A stretch of DNA of 64,000 nt from positions 8,979 through 72,978 of the forward strand of contig HF996851.1 of the NCBI GenBank assembly GCA_000432595.1, written 5' to 3'. Made by a program: the position numbers and the translations under genes. Positions 55,698-64,000 of the stretch are shown piece after piece. The DNA comes from Clostridium sp. CAG:710. Its GTDB lineage: Bacteria; Bacillota_I; Bacilli_A; RF39; UBA660. Below the pieces are notes generated by a model. The model worked only from the letters and a program-made list of their open reading frames with translations. It was not told the DNA's origin and ran no database searches. Each line of letters starts with the position of its first letter. The first letter of the stretch is position 1.

Positions 55698-56219
55698 ATG
55701 AGAGATATGTATTTAAAGGGTTTAAGCTTAGCATTAGAGGATGGCTGTTACATAAAAGCATTTTGTTGCTCTATGCACTATCCAATTGTTAGAGTAGAAA
55801 AGCTAAACGAAGAAACAGGAACAACAGAACTAGTTGCGTATGCAGAGCACAATAATGTTTTATGTGCACTTAATGATGCTTCTAATAATATTATTAATGA
55901 AGCTGAAAACGCTCCTGAATCAGGAATTATATGTGAACGTACATTTTTAGATGATGTAATTAGAACGGGATACACATTAAGGTTTTATAAGCTTAATAAT
56001 GATAATATTTTGTCAAGTATATGTACTCGTGGTGAAAAAGCCATAGTAATAGACTGTGTAATTTCTAATAGCCTTGAATCAGGTATTAAAGATCTAAATG
56101 AATCTTTAGAAATGTATTATAATGATACATATCACTTTTATAAGCACGCAAAAGAAGTAGTGAATAATTCAACTGATATTTTAGAATATCAAAAAACCAT
56201 TGGTTCTAAAGATAAGTAA
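55698..56219 (+). CDS. Hypothetical protein
   Basis: 173 residues, ATG after GGGAGAGATAT. Not recognised. Soluble, mixed alpha/beta: LSLALEDGCYIKAFCCSMHYPIVRVEKLNEE, an ALNDASNNIINEAENAP helix, and VIDCVISNSLESGIKDLNESLEMYYNDTYHFYKHA. Several Cys (23, 24, about 78 and 107). First of four small genes leading to mutS. Confidence 0.6.
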   Translation: MRDMYLKGLSLALEDGCYIKAFCCSMHYPIVRVEKLNEETGTTELVAYAEHNNVLCALNDASNNIINEAENAPESGIICERTFLDDVIRTGYTLRFYKLNNDNILSSICTRGEKAIVIDCVISNSLESGIKDLNESLEMYYNDTYHFYKHAKEVVNNSTDILEYQKTIGSKDK

Positions 56220-56235
56220 TAATAGAGGTATTAAA

Positions 56236-56565
56236 ATGGAGAGAGTATACAACAAATTAGTAAGAGATAAAATTCCTGATATAATAAAGAAAAATAATGA
56301 AGAGTGTATAATAACTACATTAAATGAAGAAGAATATAAAAAAGCCTTAGAAGATAAATTAGTAGAAGAATTAAATGAAGTGTTAGAAAGTACTGGAAAT
56401 AATAGAATAGAAGAACTTTCCGATATGATAGAAGTTATAACTTCATTAGCGAAATTAGAAGGTAAAACACTAAATGATGTTATAGAAGCTTCTTCTAAAA
56501 AGAAAGAAAAAAGAGGTGGATTTGATAATAAGATTTTTCTCCTTAAAGTAACAACTAAAGAATAA
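56236..56565 (+). CDS. MazG-like/PRA-PH-type nucleotide pyrophosphohydrolase
   Basis: 109 residues; GAGG before ATG 56236, an in-frame ATG at 56200 lies in the previous gene. Pattern YNKLVRDKIPDIIKKNNEE...YKKALEDKLVEELNEVLE...RIEELSDMIEVITSLA...KKKEKRGGFDNKIFL is the small phosphoribosyl-ATP-pyrophosphohydrolase-like group of the all-alpha NTP-PPase superfamily; the Glu/Asp in EExxE and ExxDM bind metal. House-cleaning of nucleotides is inferred. Confidence 0.88.
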   Translation: MERVYNKLVRDKIPDIIKKNNEECIITTLNEEEYKKALEDKLVEELNEVLESTGNNRIEELSDMIEVITSLAKLEGKTLNDVIEASSKKKEKRGGFDNKIFLLKVTTKE

Positions 56566-56581
56566 TAAATTCTTAATTTAA

Positions 56582-56616
56582 AAATACTTAGTTTTAAATT
56601 ACTAAGTATTTTTTTA
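56582..56616 (+). terminator. Intrinsic terminator
   Basis: AATACTTAG and CTAAGTATT pair around a 10-base loop, T7 follows. Confidence 0.85.
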
Positions 56617-56682
56617 TACTGAACCTGCATATTGAAAAAATCTATATTTTGTGGTAACATAACACCTACAAGAGGGGATAGT

Positions 56683-57048
56683 ATGGTTACAAAAAAAATA
56701 GACCTATCATATATACTTGGTACGGTTTTGCTTTCTAGGGGAATTATTACTTATGAAGATTTATGTAAAATCACTTCTAGAATGAGGCAAATAAATAAAA
56801 GTTACAATATTGATGATGATTATAATACTTTACTCGAAGTAGTTGATGAGTGGAGAGATTTCTTCTATATTGATCCAGATGATATTAGCGTTGTAAAGTT
56901 TACCAAACAAGCAAACACTAATAGAAATACTACATCTATGGTTTTCGCATCTATGATAGATGATGATGTGTATATTGATATACATAAATCTATAAAATTT
57001 GTAAATGAGGGTAAAAAACTTCATCTTACTATTTTTAAGGGGGAATAA
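56683..57048 (+). CDS. Hypothetical protein next to kinase-like gene
   Basis: 121 residues from ATG 56683 (AAGAGGGGATAGT); the frame to 56632 lacks an RBS. Not recognised. Residues 5-50 predicted helical (LSYILGTVLLSRGIITYEDLCKI), then DEWRDFFYIDPDDISVVKF and a beta-rich end (DDDVYIDIHKSIKFVNEGKKLHL). Two bases before the kinase-like gene, so translated together and possibly functionally linked. Confidence 0.6.
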   Translation: MVTKKIDLSYILGTVLLSRGIITYEDLCKITSRMRQINKSYNIDDDYNTLLEVVDEWRDFFYIDPDDISVVKFTKQANTNRNTTSMVFASMIDDDVYIDIHKSIKFVNEGKKLHLTIFKGE

Positions 57049-57050
57049 AA

Positions 57051-57779
57051 ATGGAAAGCATTTCCATGTTTGATATTAATATTAATAGTGAAAGCTTTGA
57101 AGGGGGCTTTTCTGATAATTATAAATGTAAATTTAATAATGAAGAATACATGTTTAAAAAATATGAGTATCCTGACCAAATGATTTCTAAATTTTTTATA
57201 GATAAAATGGATGAGATAAGTAAACTATCTTCAATTTTGCCATATGTACCACGTTATTGGGTTGAGATAGGAAATGAGAAAATAGGATATTTAACTAAAA
57301 TCCATGATGGAAAAGATCTGGGACTATCAACTAATATTGGTGAAATCGCTGTATTATTAAAAGAAGCAAAAGAACAGTTAATACTTATGCATGATATTGG
57401 ATTAATTCATGGAGATATCCATTATTGTAATATTATGTATAGTGATGAATCTACAGATTTTATTGATTATGATAACTCATCATATTTAAACTTTAATCCA
57501 GATGCCACAAAATATTCACTTAATGCATTTAACTTTGCTAAAGCATTTGGTATTTCAAAAGAATTAGATGTTTTTCTATTTAATAAAATGACATTTGAAC
57601 TTATAAATGACCTTGATGGTAATAGAGAGGTTGAAAAAAATATTAGAGATAAAGAGTATGGAATTTTTACCGATAAAGAATCAAAAAAGATATGTAGAGC
57701 CCTAATTCTAGAAGGAAAACCCTCTACTGAATTTTTGATAGATTCACCATCAGTAAAAAAATTAGTTAGAACAAGATAA
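57051..57779 (+). CDS. Protein-kinase-fold protein
   Basis: 242 residues, AAGGGGGAATAAAA before ATG. Kinase-like core: small lobe with EEYMFKKYEYP (Lys), catalytic loop LIHGDIHYCNIMYS (HGD 120-122, Asn127) and metal-binding IDYDN (138-142, in place of DFG/DFD). Compact, bacterial aminoglycoside-phosphotransferase/Rio-like type. Substrate unknown. Encoded with the preceding small unknown protein. Confidence 0.75.
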   Translation: MESISMFDININSESFEGGFSDNYKCKFNNEEYMFKKYEYPDQMISKFFIDKMDEISKLSSILPYVPRYWVEIGNEKIGYLTKIHDGKDLGLSTNIGEIAVLLKEAKEQLILMHDIGLIHGDIHYCNIMYSDESTDFIDYDNSSYLNFNPDATKYSLNAFNFAKAFGISKELDVFLFNKMTFELINDLDGNREVEKNIRDKEYGIFTDKESKKICRALILEGKPSTEFLIDSPSVKKLVRTR

Positions 57780-57796
57780 ATTTCTTGTTTTAATTT
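57769..57796 (+). terminator. Intrinsic terminator
   Basis: AACAAGA and TCTTGTT pair around a six-base loop with the stop codon; TTAATTTT follows. Confidence 0.65.
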
Positions 57797-57866
57797 TGAT
57801 TTAATATACAAAACGCTATCAAAAATTTAGAAATTAATGTATAATAACTAATGCAGGTGAAGTAAT

Positions 57867-60419
57867 ATGAAACGTAGTGAAGTAGATAGAAGTAAACTTA
57901 GTCCAATGATGGTTCAATACATGAATATAAAAGATAAATATAATGATACCATTATATTTTTTAGGCTTGGAGATTTCTATGAAATGTTTTTTGAAGATGC
58001 AATACTATGCAGTAGAGAACTAGAACTTGCATTGACCGGTAAAAATGCTGGACTTGATGAGAGAGTCCCAATGTGTGGAATTCCATATCACGCTTATAAT
58101 ACATATCTAGATAAATTAATTGAAAAAGGATATAAAGTTGCGATCTGTGAACAGTTAAGCGATCCAAAAACAACTAAAGGTATGGTAGAAAGAGATGTTA
58201 TTCAAGTAGTAACCAGAGGTACTATAATGGATAATTCATTAAAAGAAAAAGACAGCAACTATATTGGTAATATCTATGATTTTGAATATTGCTATGGAAT
58301 GAGTTATGTAGATATAACGACTGGACATTTTTACGTTTTAATGCTTTCAAATGATAAAAATAAAATTATAGAAGAAATAATAAACCGTGGTATTAATGAG
58401 GTAATAGTTAATAGTAAAATTGATAGAGAAATATTAAATACATTAAGAGAAACTTATCATATATTAGTTACAATTACAGATAATATATATGAAGAAGAAA
58501 ACTATAATAAAATCTATAGTGATATAGAAGATGTTAGATTAGTTACTACTATTAAACATTTATTGAAGTATATAATTTCTGTAAAAAAAGGAGATCTATC
58601 TCACTTACAAAAAGCAAAAGTAATTAACCTAAATAATTATTTATTATTTGATGTACACACAAAAAAGAATCTTGAATTAACTATGACTATGAGGCTAAGA
58701 GAAAGAACTTATTCGCTTTTATGGCTATTAGATAAAACCAAAACCGCAATGGGAGGAAGATTTTTAAAAGAATCAATTGAAAACCCTCTTACTGATGAAG
58801 TAGAGATAAAAAGAAGATATTCCATTATTGAAAAATTACTTACAGAATTCATTTTAAGAGAAGATTTAAGAAATGCGCTAAGTAATGTATATGACTTAGA
58901 AAGACTATCTTCTAGAATATGTTATGGCAATTTAAATGCAAGAGACCTAATTCAGCTTAAAACAACACTTAAAGCCTTACCAGAGATTAACAATATACTT
59001 ACAGAATTAAAATATGGGAAAAATATTGAAACTTTAGATGAATTATATAACTTGCTTTCCTCATCAATTAATGAAACTCCACCGCTAAGTATTAAAGAAG
59101 GCTCATTAATTAAAGAAGGATATAGTAAAGAATTAGATGAACTTAGAAGTATTAGTAGTGGCTCAAAAGATTTTATATTAAATCTAGAACAAGAAGAAAG
59201 AGAAAGAACAGGTATTAAAAATCTAAGAGTTGGTTTCAATAAAGTTTTTGGTTACTATATTGAAGTAAGTAAGGGAAGCATACCATTGGTAAAAGATGAG
59301 TTCAATTATGAAAGAAGACAAACACTTTCTAATTGTGAAAGATTTATTACTCCTCTTTTAAAAGAAAAAGAAAATATAATTTTAGGTGCTGAAGAGAAAA
59401 TAATCAATTTAGAATACAAATTATTTATGGATATTAGAGATAAAGTAAGAGAATATATTCCAACTATTCAAGCAATATCAAAAGTAATTGCAGAAGTTGA
59501 TATGATGGTATCACTAGCTGTTGTAGCAGAAGAAAATAACTATGTAAAACCAGTAATTAATCATTCAAGAATTGTAGATATTAGAGATGGAAGACACCCT
59601 GTAGTGGAACACGTTAATAAATCAGATTATGTTCCTAATGACATAGTAATGAAAGACGGAGTAAATATTTTACTTATCACAGGACCTAATATGGCAGGTA
59701 AATCAACTTATATGAGACAATTTGCGATTATAGTAATAATGGCACAGATGGGTTCTTTTGTACCAGCTAAAAGTTGTAATATTCCTATATTTGATAGAAT
59801 ATTTACAAGAATTGGCGCAAGTGATGATCTAGTTAGTGGAGATTCTACATTCATGATAGAAATGAAAGAAGCAAACATGGCAATTAGTGAAGCAACAGAA
59901 AATAGTTTAATACTATTTGATGAATTAGGAAGAGGAACAGCTACATATGATGGAATGAGTCTAGCACAAGCAATACTTGAATATATTCACGATAAAATAA
60001 AAGCAAAGACTTTGTTTTCAACACATTATCATGAATTAACCTCATTATCAGGAGATCTTAGAAATTTAAGAAACGTACACGTTAGTGCAGTAGAAGAAGA
60101 TGGAAAAATAACATTTTTACATAAAGTTAAAATGGGTGCAGTTGATAGAAGCTATGGTATACATGTAGCCTCATTAGCACATTTACCTAAATCATTAATT
60201 GATAGAGCAAGCGAAATATTAAGTGTATATGAAAATAAAAACAATAAAAAGCAACCATTTACACAAACAACTCTTTTCTTACAACCAGAAGAAGAACCAA
60301 CAAAAGAAAGTAAAATAGAAGAAGAATTAAAACAAATAAACCCACTTGAGGTTACACCAATTGAAGCTTTAAATATTCTATATAAATTAAAACAAGAATT
60401 AGAAGATAAAAATAAATAA
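57867..60419 (+). CDS. mutS: DNA mismatch repair protein MutS
   Basis: 850 residues. Mismatch-binding domain I with FFRLGDFYEMFFEDA (Phe-x-Glu type GDFYEMF), connector, lever/clamp, and ATPase: Walker A LITGPNMAGKSTYMRQ, VSGDSTFMIEMKEA, Walker B NSLILFDELGRGTATYDG, and FSTHYHELTSL. Recognises mispairs and recruits MutL; mutL does not follow here and is not in the window. The C-terminal tail (about 800-850) is helical for tetramer contact. Confidence 0.97.
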   Translation: MKRSEVDRSKLSPMMVQYMNIKDKYNDTIIFFRLGDFYEMFFEDAILCSRELELALTGKNAGLDERVPMCGIPYHAYNTYLDKLIEKGYKVAICEQLSDPKTTKGMVERDVIQVVTRGTIMDNSLKEKDSNYIGNIYDFEYCYGMSYVDITTGHFYVLMLSNDKNKIIEEIINRGINEVIVNSKIDREILNTLRETYHILVTITDNIYEEENYNKIYSDIEDVRLVTTIKHLLKYIISVKKGDLSHLQKAKVINLNNYLLFDVHTKKNLELTMTMRLRERTYSLLWLLDKTKTAMGGRFLKESIENPLTDEVEIKRRYSIIEKLLTEFILREDLRNALSNVYDLERLSSRICYGNLNARDLIQLKTTLKALPEINNILTELKYGKNIETLDELYNLLSSSINETPPLSIKEGSLIKEGYSKELDELRSISSGSKDFILNLEQEERERTGIKNLRVGFNKVFGYYIEVSKGSIPLVKDEFNYERRQTLSNCERFITPLLKEKENIILGAEEKIINLEYKLFMDIRDKVREYIPTIQAISKVIAEVDMMVSLAVVAEENNYVKPVINHSRIVDIRDGRHPVVEHVNKSDYVPNDIVMKDGVNILLITGPNMAGKSTYMRQFAIIVIMAQMGSFVPAKSCNIPIFDRIFTRIGASDDLVSGDSTFMIEMKEANMAISEATENSLILFDELGRGTATYDGMSLAQAILEYIHDKIKAKTLFSTHYHELTSLSGDLRNLRNVHVSAVEEDGKITFLHKVKMGAVDRSYGIHVASLAHLPKSLIDRASEILSVYENKNNKKQPFTQTTLFLQPEEEPTKESKIEEELKQINPLEVTPIEALNILYKLKQELEDKNK

Positions 60420-60430
60420 ATTTCTAACTA

Positions 60431-60459
60431 TTGTTATTTTACTAATAAATTAGTATAAT
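60431..60459 (+). promoter_or_regulatory. cvpA promoter with inverted repeat in the spacer
   Basis: TTGTTA (60431-60436), 17-bp spacer, TATAAT (60454-60459). TACTAAT and ATTAGTA (60440-60455) are perfect 7-bp inverted arms separated by AA, overlapping the -10. Confidence 0.55.
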
Positions 60460-60493
60460 TATCTTATAATATTAGTAGTAAAGGAGTTAGAGT

Positions 60494-61177
60494 ATGAATG
60501 TTATTGATGTAGCAGTAGTTTTACTTATATTATGTGCTGGTGTAGTTGGATTAAAAAGAGGGGTTTTTAAAGAACTAGTTATGACTGTAGGGCTTTTAAT
60601 AGTGTATATTCTTGCATTTAAATTAAAAGATCCTATTGCTAATTGGCTTAGTCTAAATCTACCATTTTTTAACTTTGGTGGAGATTTCTATGGAGCAACA
60701 GCTCTAAACATTTTATTATATCAAGCAATTGCATTTATAATTATGTTTGCACTTCTTATGGTAGTGTTTAATGTAATATTAAGTATCACAGGAGTTTTTG
60801 AAAAGGTATTAAAATTCACAGTCATTTTAGGAATTCCATCTAAAATTCTTGGATTTATAGTTGGACTTATTGAAGGATACATTGTTATGTTTATGGTTTT
60901 ATTTGTACTTAATCTACCATTCCTTAGAGTAGATGTAGTAGAACAATCACGCCTTAGAGAACCAATACTTAATTCATCACCAATACTATCAAATGTAGCT
61001 CATAATGCGAATAATGCAATTTCTGATATTTATAAGCTTGAAAAGAATTTTATGAATAATAAAAATGTAGATTACTTTAATAATGAAACTGTCAGAATAC
61101 TTCTTAAATATAATATAGTTACTAGAGAATACATAGATAAATTAGAAGCATCAGGCAAAATAAATATTAATATATAA
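60494..61177 (+). CDS. CvpA family membrane protein
   Basis: 227 residues, ATG after AAAGGAGTTAGAGT. Four membrane segments (about 3-20, 27-45, 75-100, 112-140). VIDVAVVLLILCAGVVGLKRGVFKELVMTVGLLIVYILAF is the CvpA start. CvpA proteins are linked to colicin V production or envelope stress. The C-terminal tail of about 70 residues is cytoplasmic. In Firmicutes it is usually near mutS2; here it follows mutS. Confidence 0.85.
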   Translation: MNVIDVAVVLLILCAGVVGLKRGVFKELVMTVGLLIVYILAFKLKDPIANWLSLNLPFFNFGGDFYGATALNILLYQAIAFIIMFALLMVVFNVILSITGVFEKVLKFTVILGIPSKILGFIVGLIEGYIVMFMVLFVLNLPFLRVDVVEQSRLREPILNSSPILSNVAHNANNAISDIYKLEKNFMNNKNVDYFNNETVRILLKYNIVTREYIDKLEASGKININI

Positions 61178-61187
61178 AGGAGACATT

Positions 61188-61481
61188 ATGATAAAATTAG
61201 ATAAAGAAAATTTTGATGAAGTTATAAAAGAGGGTAGAGTATTAGTTGATTTCTACGCTGACTGGTGTGGTCCTTGTAGAATGCTTGCCCCTGTTTTAGA
61301 AGAAATTTCAAATGAAAATATTATAAAAATAGTAAAAGTAAACGTAGATAATCATGAAGACATTGCTAGAAGATATGGAGTTATGAGTATTCCAACACTA
61401 GTACTATTTGAAAATGGAAATGAGCAAAAAAGAAATACTGGTTTTATTCCAAGGGAAGCAGTAGAAGATTTTATAAAATAA
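61188..61481 (+). CDS. trxA: Thioredoxin
   Basis: 97 residues. Redox motif WCGPC at 26-30 in LVDFYADWCGPCRMLAPVLEE and the cis-Pro loop MSIPTLVLFENG. General thiol-disulfide reductant in the cytoplasm. Ten bases after cvpA, so one operon. Confidence 0.96.
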   Translation: MIKLDKENFDEVIKEGRVLVDFYADWCGPCRMLAPVLEEISNENIIKIVKVNVDNHEDIARRYGVMSIPTLVLFENGNEQKRNTGFIPREAVEDFIK

Positions 61482-61503
61482 AAAAAGCACTTTTATAAGT
61501 GCG
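61480..61503 (-). terminator. Terminator of vrrA-like gene (minus strand)
   Basis: On the minus strand GCACTT-ATAA-AAGTGC is followed by T7; on the plus strand it lacks a T run, so trxA transcripts may not stop here. Confidence 0.7.
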
Positions 61504-61512
61504 TATCCAAAA

Positions 61513-61845
61513 CTATAAGAAGAAGCTTGGCTCTCCAGAGTTATTATAACTTGTTGATGGGGAAGAGTTATTTGTTGTAGTCATATTAGAAGAGTTGTTA
61601 CTTACAACTTCTTCTTTTTTTGTATCATCGTCCCTAACTGCCCCCATAACTCTAAATACTGTTTTAGCGTTATTTATTATTGGTTTTACTTGATAGGCAA
61701 GAGGTATAGCTTGATTTACAATATTTAATGTTTTTTGTGTATTATTTAGGATAGCTCCCCAATCGAATTTTGCCTTCAAACCAGCAAAAAATCCAGTTGG
61801 TCTTGTATAGTATGGATAAAAATTATTGAAGCCACTATTAAACAT
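61513..61845 (-). CDS. VrrA/YqfQ-like protein
   Basis: 110 residues. Core FDWGAILNNTQKTLNIVNQAIPLAYQVKPIINNAKTVFRVMGAV corresponds to the VrrA/YqfQ pattern; the N terminus is Phe/Tyr/Gly-rich (MFNSGFNNFYPYYTRPTGFF) and the C terminus a Ser/Asn/Thr-rich tail. YqfQ is a spore-associated protein in Bacillus, which agrees with sspI in this window. Family assignment is moderately sure. Confidence 0.65.
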   Translation of the reverse strand: MFNSGFNNFYPYYTRPTGFFAGLKAKFDWGAILNNTQKTLNIVNQAIPLAYQVKPIINNAKTVFRVMGAVRDDDTKKEEVVSNNSSNMTTTNNSSPSTSYNNSGEPSFFL

Positions 61846-61948
61846 ATATCCACCTCACTTTATTATATGAATTTGTTAAAAATTGTTTAATTTTAAATCA
61901 ATATATGTTATACTTTATTAGAATATGGAATAATAGAGGAGGTTTACT

Positions 61949-63316
61949 ATGGGTATTTTTAAATCTAAAAACAGCAAAAATAAAGATAAAACCACTTTTA
62001 AACTTGAAGGAGATGAACTTGCTAAAGAGCTTGAAAGAGTAAAACAAGAAAGTAGTGAGTTCAAAGGCGAAAAAGTAGAAATCCAAGATAAAAAAGAAAA
62101 GCCAAAGAAACTAACTCAATTTAAATATGTAGTTAAAGCATCTAATGGTGAGAAAATAAAAGGTGTATTTGATGCTGAAACTCAAGATGATGTTAGAATT
62201 TTTCTTGTTAATGGTGGTTATGAAATAGTAAGTATTGCACCTGTTAGTAAACTAGAACTTAATATAAATATAGGGTCTAACAAAATTAAAAATAACGATT
62301 TAGCTTTTATGTTGACACAATTATCTACATACGTAAAAGCAGGAATTCCACTTATTGATTCAGTTAGAATTTTATCAAAACAAACTACAAAAGCAAACTA
62401 TAGAAGAATACTAGATAAAGTAGTATATGAACTTATTATGGGTGAAAAGTTTTCTTCTGCACTTGAAAAACAAGGAAATGTTTTTCCAAAATTACTAATT
62501 AACATGGTAAAAACATCTGAAATGACAGGTGATTTATCAGGTACATTAGATGAGATGGCAGACTATTATACTGAAATAGAAAAGACAAGAAAACAAATGA
62601 TATCAGCAATGGTATATCCAGCAGTTATATTAGTATTAGCAATTGCTGCCATTATATTTATTGTTGTAACAGTAGTGCCACAATTTATAGAAATGTTTAG
62701 AAGTAACAATGCAAAACTTCCAAGTATAACTCTATTTATAATTAATGCAAGTAACTTCCTAACACAAAAATGGTATATTATAGCAATTATTCTTCTTGTT
62801 GTTTTAATTGTTTACAGAACGTTATATAAAAACGTTAAAGGATTTAGAAAAGCAATGCAAACAATATTTATGAAAACTCCTGTAATTGGTAATGTAATTA
62901 TATATAATGAAGTTGCTAATTTCACAAGAACATTTGCTTCACTATTAAACCATAACGTATTTATAACTGATAGTATGGAAATCCTATCTACAATATCAGA
63001 TAATGAAATATATAAAGATATAATCAGTAGAACCCTAATTGGACTTAGTAAAGGTGATAAAATAAGCGAAACATTTAAAGGAGAATGGGCATTTCCAATC
63101 ATAGCTTATGAAATGTTAGTAACCGGTGAAAATACTGGTCAATTAGCACTAATGATGGAAAAGGTTGCAGATTATTATCAGGAACTTCATAAAAATGCAG
63201 TTTCTATGATTAAAAGCTTAGTTGAACCAGTTATAATCTGTCTACTAGCTGTTGCAGTTGGATTTATTATGTTATCAATAATAATCCCAATGTTCGATTT
63301 ATATCAACAAATGTAA
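61949..63316 (+). CDS. Type IV pilus/type II secretion inner-membrane protein (PilC/GspF)
   Basis: 455 residues, GGAGG before ATG 61949. A Lys/Glu-rich N-terminal tail (1-55), an N1-like beta module (about 56-100, FKYVVKASNGEKIKGVFDAETQDDV) and two GspF domains: MLTQLSTYVKAGIPLIDSVRILSKQT and FTRTFASLLNHNVFITDSMEILSTI, each followed by a cytoplasmic helix bundle and membrane segments (about 218-245, 270-290, 420-445). Platform protein for pilus assembly or DNA-uptake pseudopilus. TGTTATACT at about 61907 is a likely -10. The prepilin peptidase follows in 16 bp. Confidence 0.92.
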   Translation: MGIFKSKNSKNKDKTTFKLEGDELAKELERVKQESSEFKGEKVEIQDKKEKPKKLTQFKYVVKASNGEKIKGVFDAETQDDVRIFLVNGGYEIVSIAPVSKLELNINIGSNKIKNNDLAFMLTQLSTYVKAGIPLIDSVRILSKQTTKANYRRILDKVVYELIMGEKFSSALEKQGNVFPKLLINMVKTSEMTGDLSGTLDEMADYYTEIEKTRKQMISAMVYPAVILVLAIAAIIFIVVTVVPQFIEMFRSNNAKLPSITLFIINASNFLTQKWYIIAIILLVVLIVYRTLYKNVKGFRKAMQTIFMKTPVIGNVIIYNEVANFTRTFASLLNHNVFITDSMEILSTISDNEIYKDIISRTLIGLSKGDKISETFKGEWAFPIIAYEMLVTGENTGQLALMMEKVADYYQELHKNAVSMIKSLVEPVIICLLAVAVGFIMLSIIIPMFDLYQQM

Positions 63317-63332
63317 TACGAGGAGTGGTTAA

Positions 63333-64000
63333 ATGAATACACTTTATGTAGTTTTATTCTTTATATTTGGTACTATATTTGGCTCATTCTTTGGAGTTGT
63401 TGGAAGTAGAATTCCAAACAATGAGTCTATAGTTACACCAAGTAGTCATTGTAATAAGTGTTCTCATAAATTAAAATGGTATGAATTAATACCAATTTTT
63501 TCGTATATAATTCAAGGCGGAAAATGTAGTAAATGTGGTAGTAGTATACCAATCCTTTATCCAATAACAGAACTAATTAGTGGATTATTATTTGCAGTTT
63601 CTTACTTTTGTTTCGGATTTAGTACTAAACTTTTTATAGCACTCCTAGTAGCTTCATTACTAGTTATAGTTATAATAACAGACGTTACATATTTAATTAT
63701 TCCAGATGAAGTAACACTAACTTTTTCGATATTAGTTATTTTAGTTAAACTAATTAGTCTAGATTTTAGAGGAACTTTTTATTCAATTTTATCAGGTATT
63801 TTGTTATTTTCACTAATGTATTGTATAATGATATTAGGTAACAAACTATTTAAAAAAGAAACACTAGGAGGGGCAGATATTAAACTGATGTTCTTTGTAG
63901 GACTAGTTGTATTTCCATCCCTTGGAATATTTACTATATTCTTATCTAGTTGTTTAGCACTCCCAGTTTCACTATATTTATTATTAAAAGATAAAAATAG
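63333..64000 (+). CDS. Prepilin peptidase (PilD/TadV-type), runs off the window
   Basis: ATG 63333 after GAGGAGTGGTTAA; no stop before the window end (222 codons seen). N terminus FGTIFGSFFGVVGSRIP, then a four-Cys zinc module SHCNKCSHKLKWYELIPIFS and GKCSKCGSSIPILYP, several membrane segments, and the two catalytic Asp in VIIPD-type TYLIIPDEVT (with ITDVT just before) and GGADIKLMF. Cleaves and methylates type IV prepilins in the membrane. Operon with the pilC/gspF gene; further pilus genes are expected beyond the window. Confidence 0.92.
   Translation, partial: MNTLYVVLFFIFGTIFGSFFGVVGSRIPNNESIVTPSSHCNKCSHKLKWYELIPIFSYIIQGGKCSKCGSSIPILYPITELISGLLFAVSYFCFGFSTKLFIALLVASLLVIVIITDVTYLIIPDEVTLTFSILVILVKLISLDFRGTFYSILSGILLFSLMYCIMILGNKLFKKETLGGADIKLMFFVGLVVFPSLGIFTIFLSSCLALPVSLYLLLKDKN

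Overview
The window is AT-rich (roughly 70 percent A+T by eye) and reads as chromosome of an uncultured, probably gut-associated Bacillota of class Bacilli (RF39-like or a related low-GC lineage; the order is inference). Reasons: typical Firmicutes gene blocks (ireB-ruvX-yrzB-mltG, trmR-trhP1-trhP2, rpsU-yqeY, rnc-RNase J), a T-box before pheST, spore-associated relics or genes (sspI, a VrrA/YqfQ-like protein), Asn/Lys/Ile-rich proteins and the standard code (TGA is a stop, e.g. at 22151-22153; Trp is TGG).

Layout. 1-3.8 kb: four neighbouring helical-repeat proteins of one family, function unknown. 3.9-8.3 kb: pentapeptide-repeat protein with a possible 19-codon leader ORF, then T-box-pheS-pheT. 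8.4-15.8 kb: two related membrane-anchored beta-sandwich proteins flanking rnr and sspI, and a multi-spanning membrane protein. 15.9-21 kb: translation/RNA-modification run (YgjP-like peptidase, SpoU methylase, putative zinc peptidase, rimM, trmD, unknown, eno). 21-22.8 kb: an S66 peptidase gene bracketed by two nearly identical 59-bp promoter-like repeats, followed by a gene whose 5' end is missing. 22.8-36.6 kb: lspA, rluD, three double-HTH paralogues, rhomboid, ireB-ruvX-yrzB-mltG, the tRNA mo5U34 genes, an HD hydrolase, greA, tgt and a YetF-like membrane protein. 36.6-40.3 kb: accessory patch with HipA-like kinase, YunG-like protein and a large surface protein, each bounded by short direct repeats. 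40.3-45 kb (minus strand): yidD, a ZnuA-like lipoprotein without the usual His ligands, a coiled-coil protein and an OmpR/HisK two-component pair. 45-49.2 kb: rnc, a degenerate RNase J, rpsU, yqeY, tRNA-Thr. 49.2-55.7 kb: accessory island behind the tRNA: broken KilA-N gene, structured leader RNA, broken gene, a three-gene ABC-2 exporter, two XRE-membrane regulators and two copies of a conserved intergenic element. 55.7-64 kb: small unknown genes, kinase-like protein, mutS, cvpA, trxA, vrrA-like, then pilus assembly genes pilC/gspF and pilD running off the end.

Most interesting signals. (1) A run of 10 G at 38483-38492 lies in the 18-bp spacer between a -35 (TTGATT) and a -10 (TATACT) upstream of the 562-residue surface protein, which is the architecture of a phase-variable promoter; its upstream part resembles the two 59-bp repeats at 21079 and 22166, of which one also carries a G7 run. 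(2) Serial short direct repeats bound the HipA-like, YunG-like and surface-protein genes. (3) A conserved element (53424-53490, 54659-54721) with compensatory hairpin changes accompanies each XRE-membrane regulator. (4) Three promoters carry perfect inverted repeats in or overlapping their spacers. (5) A new-looking family of tandem double-HTH proteins and a family of tandem helical-repeat proteins.
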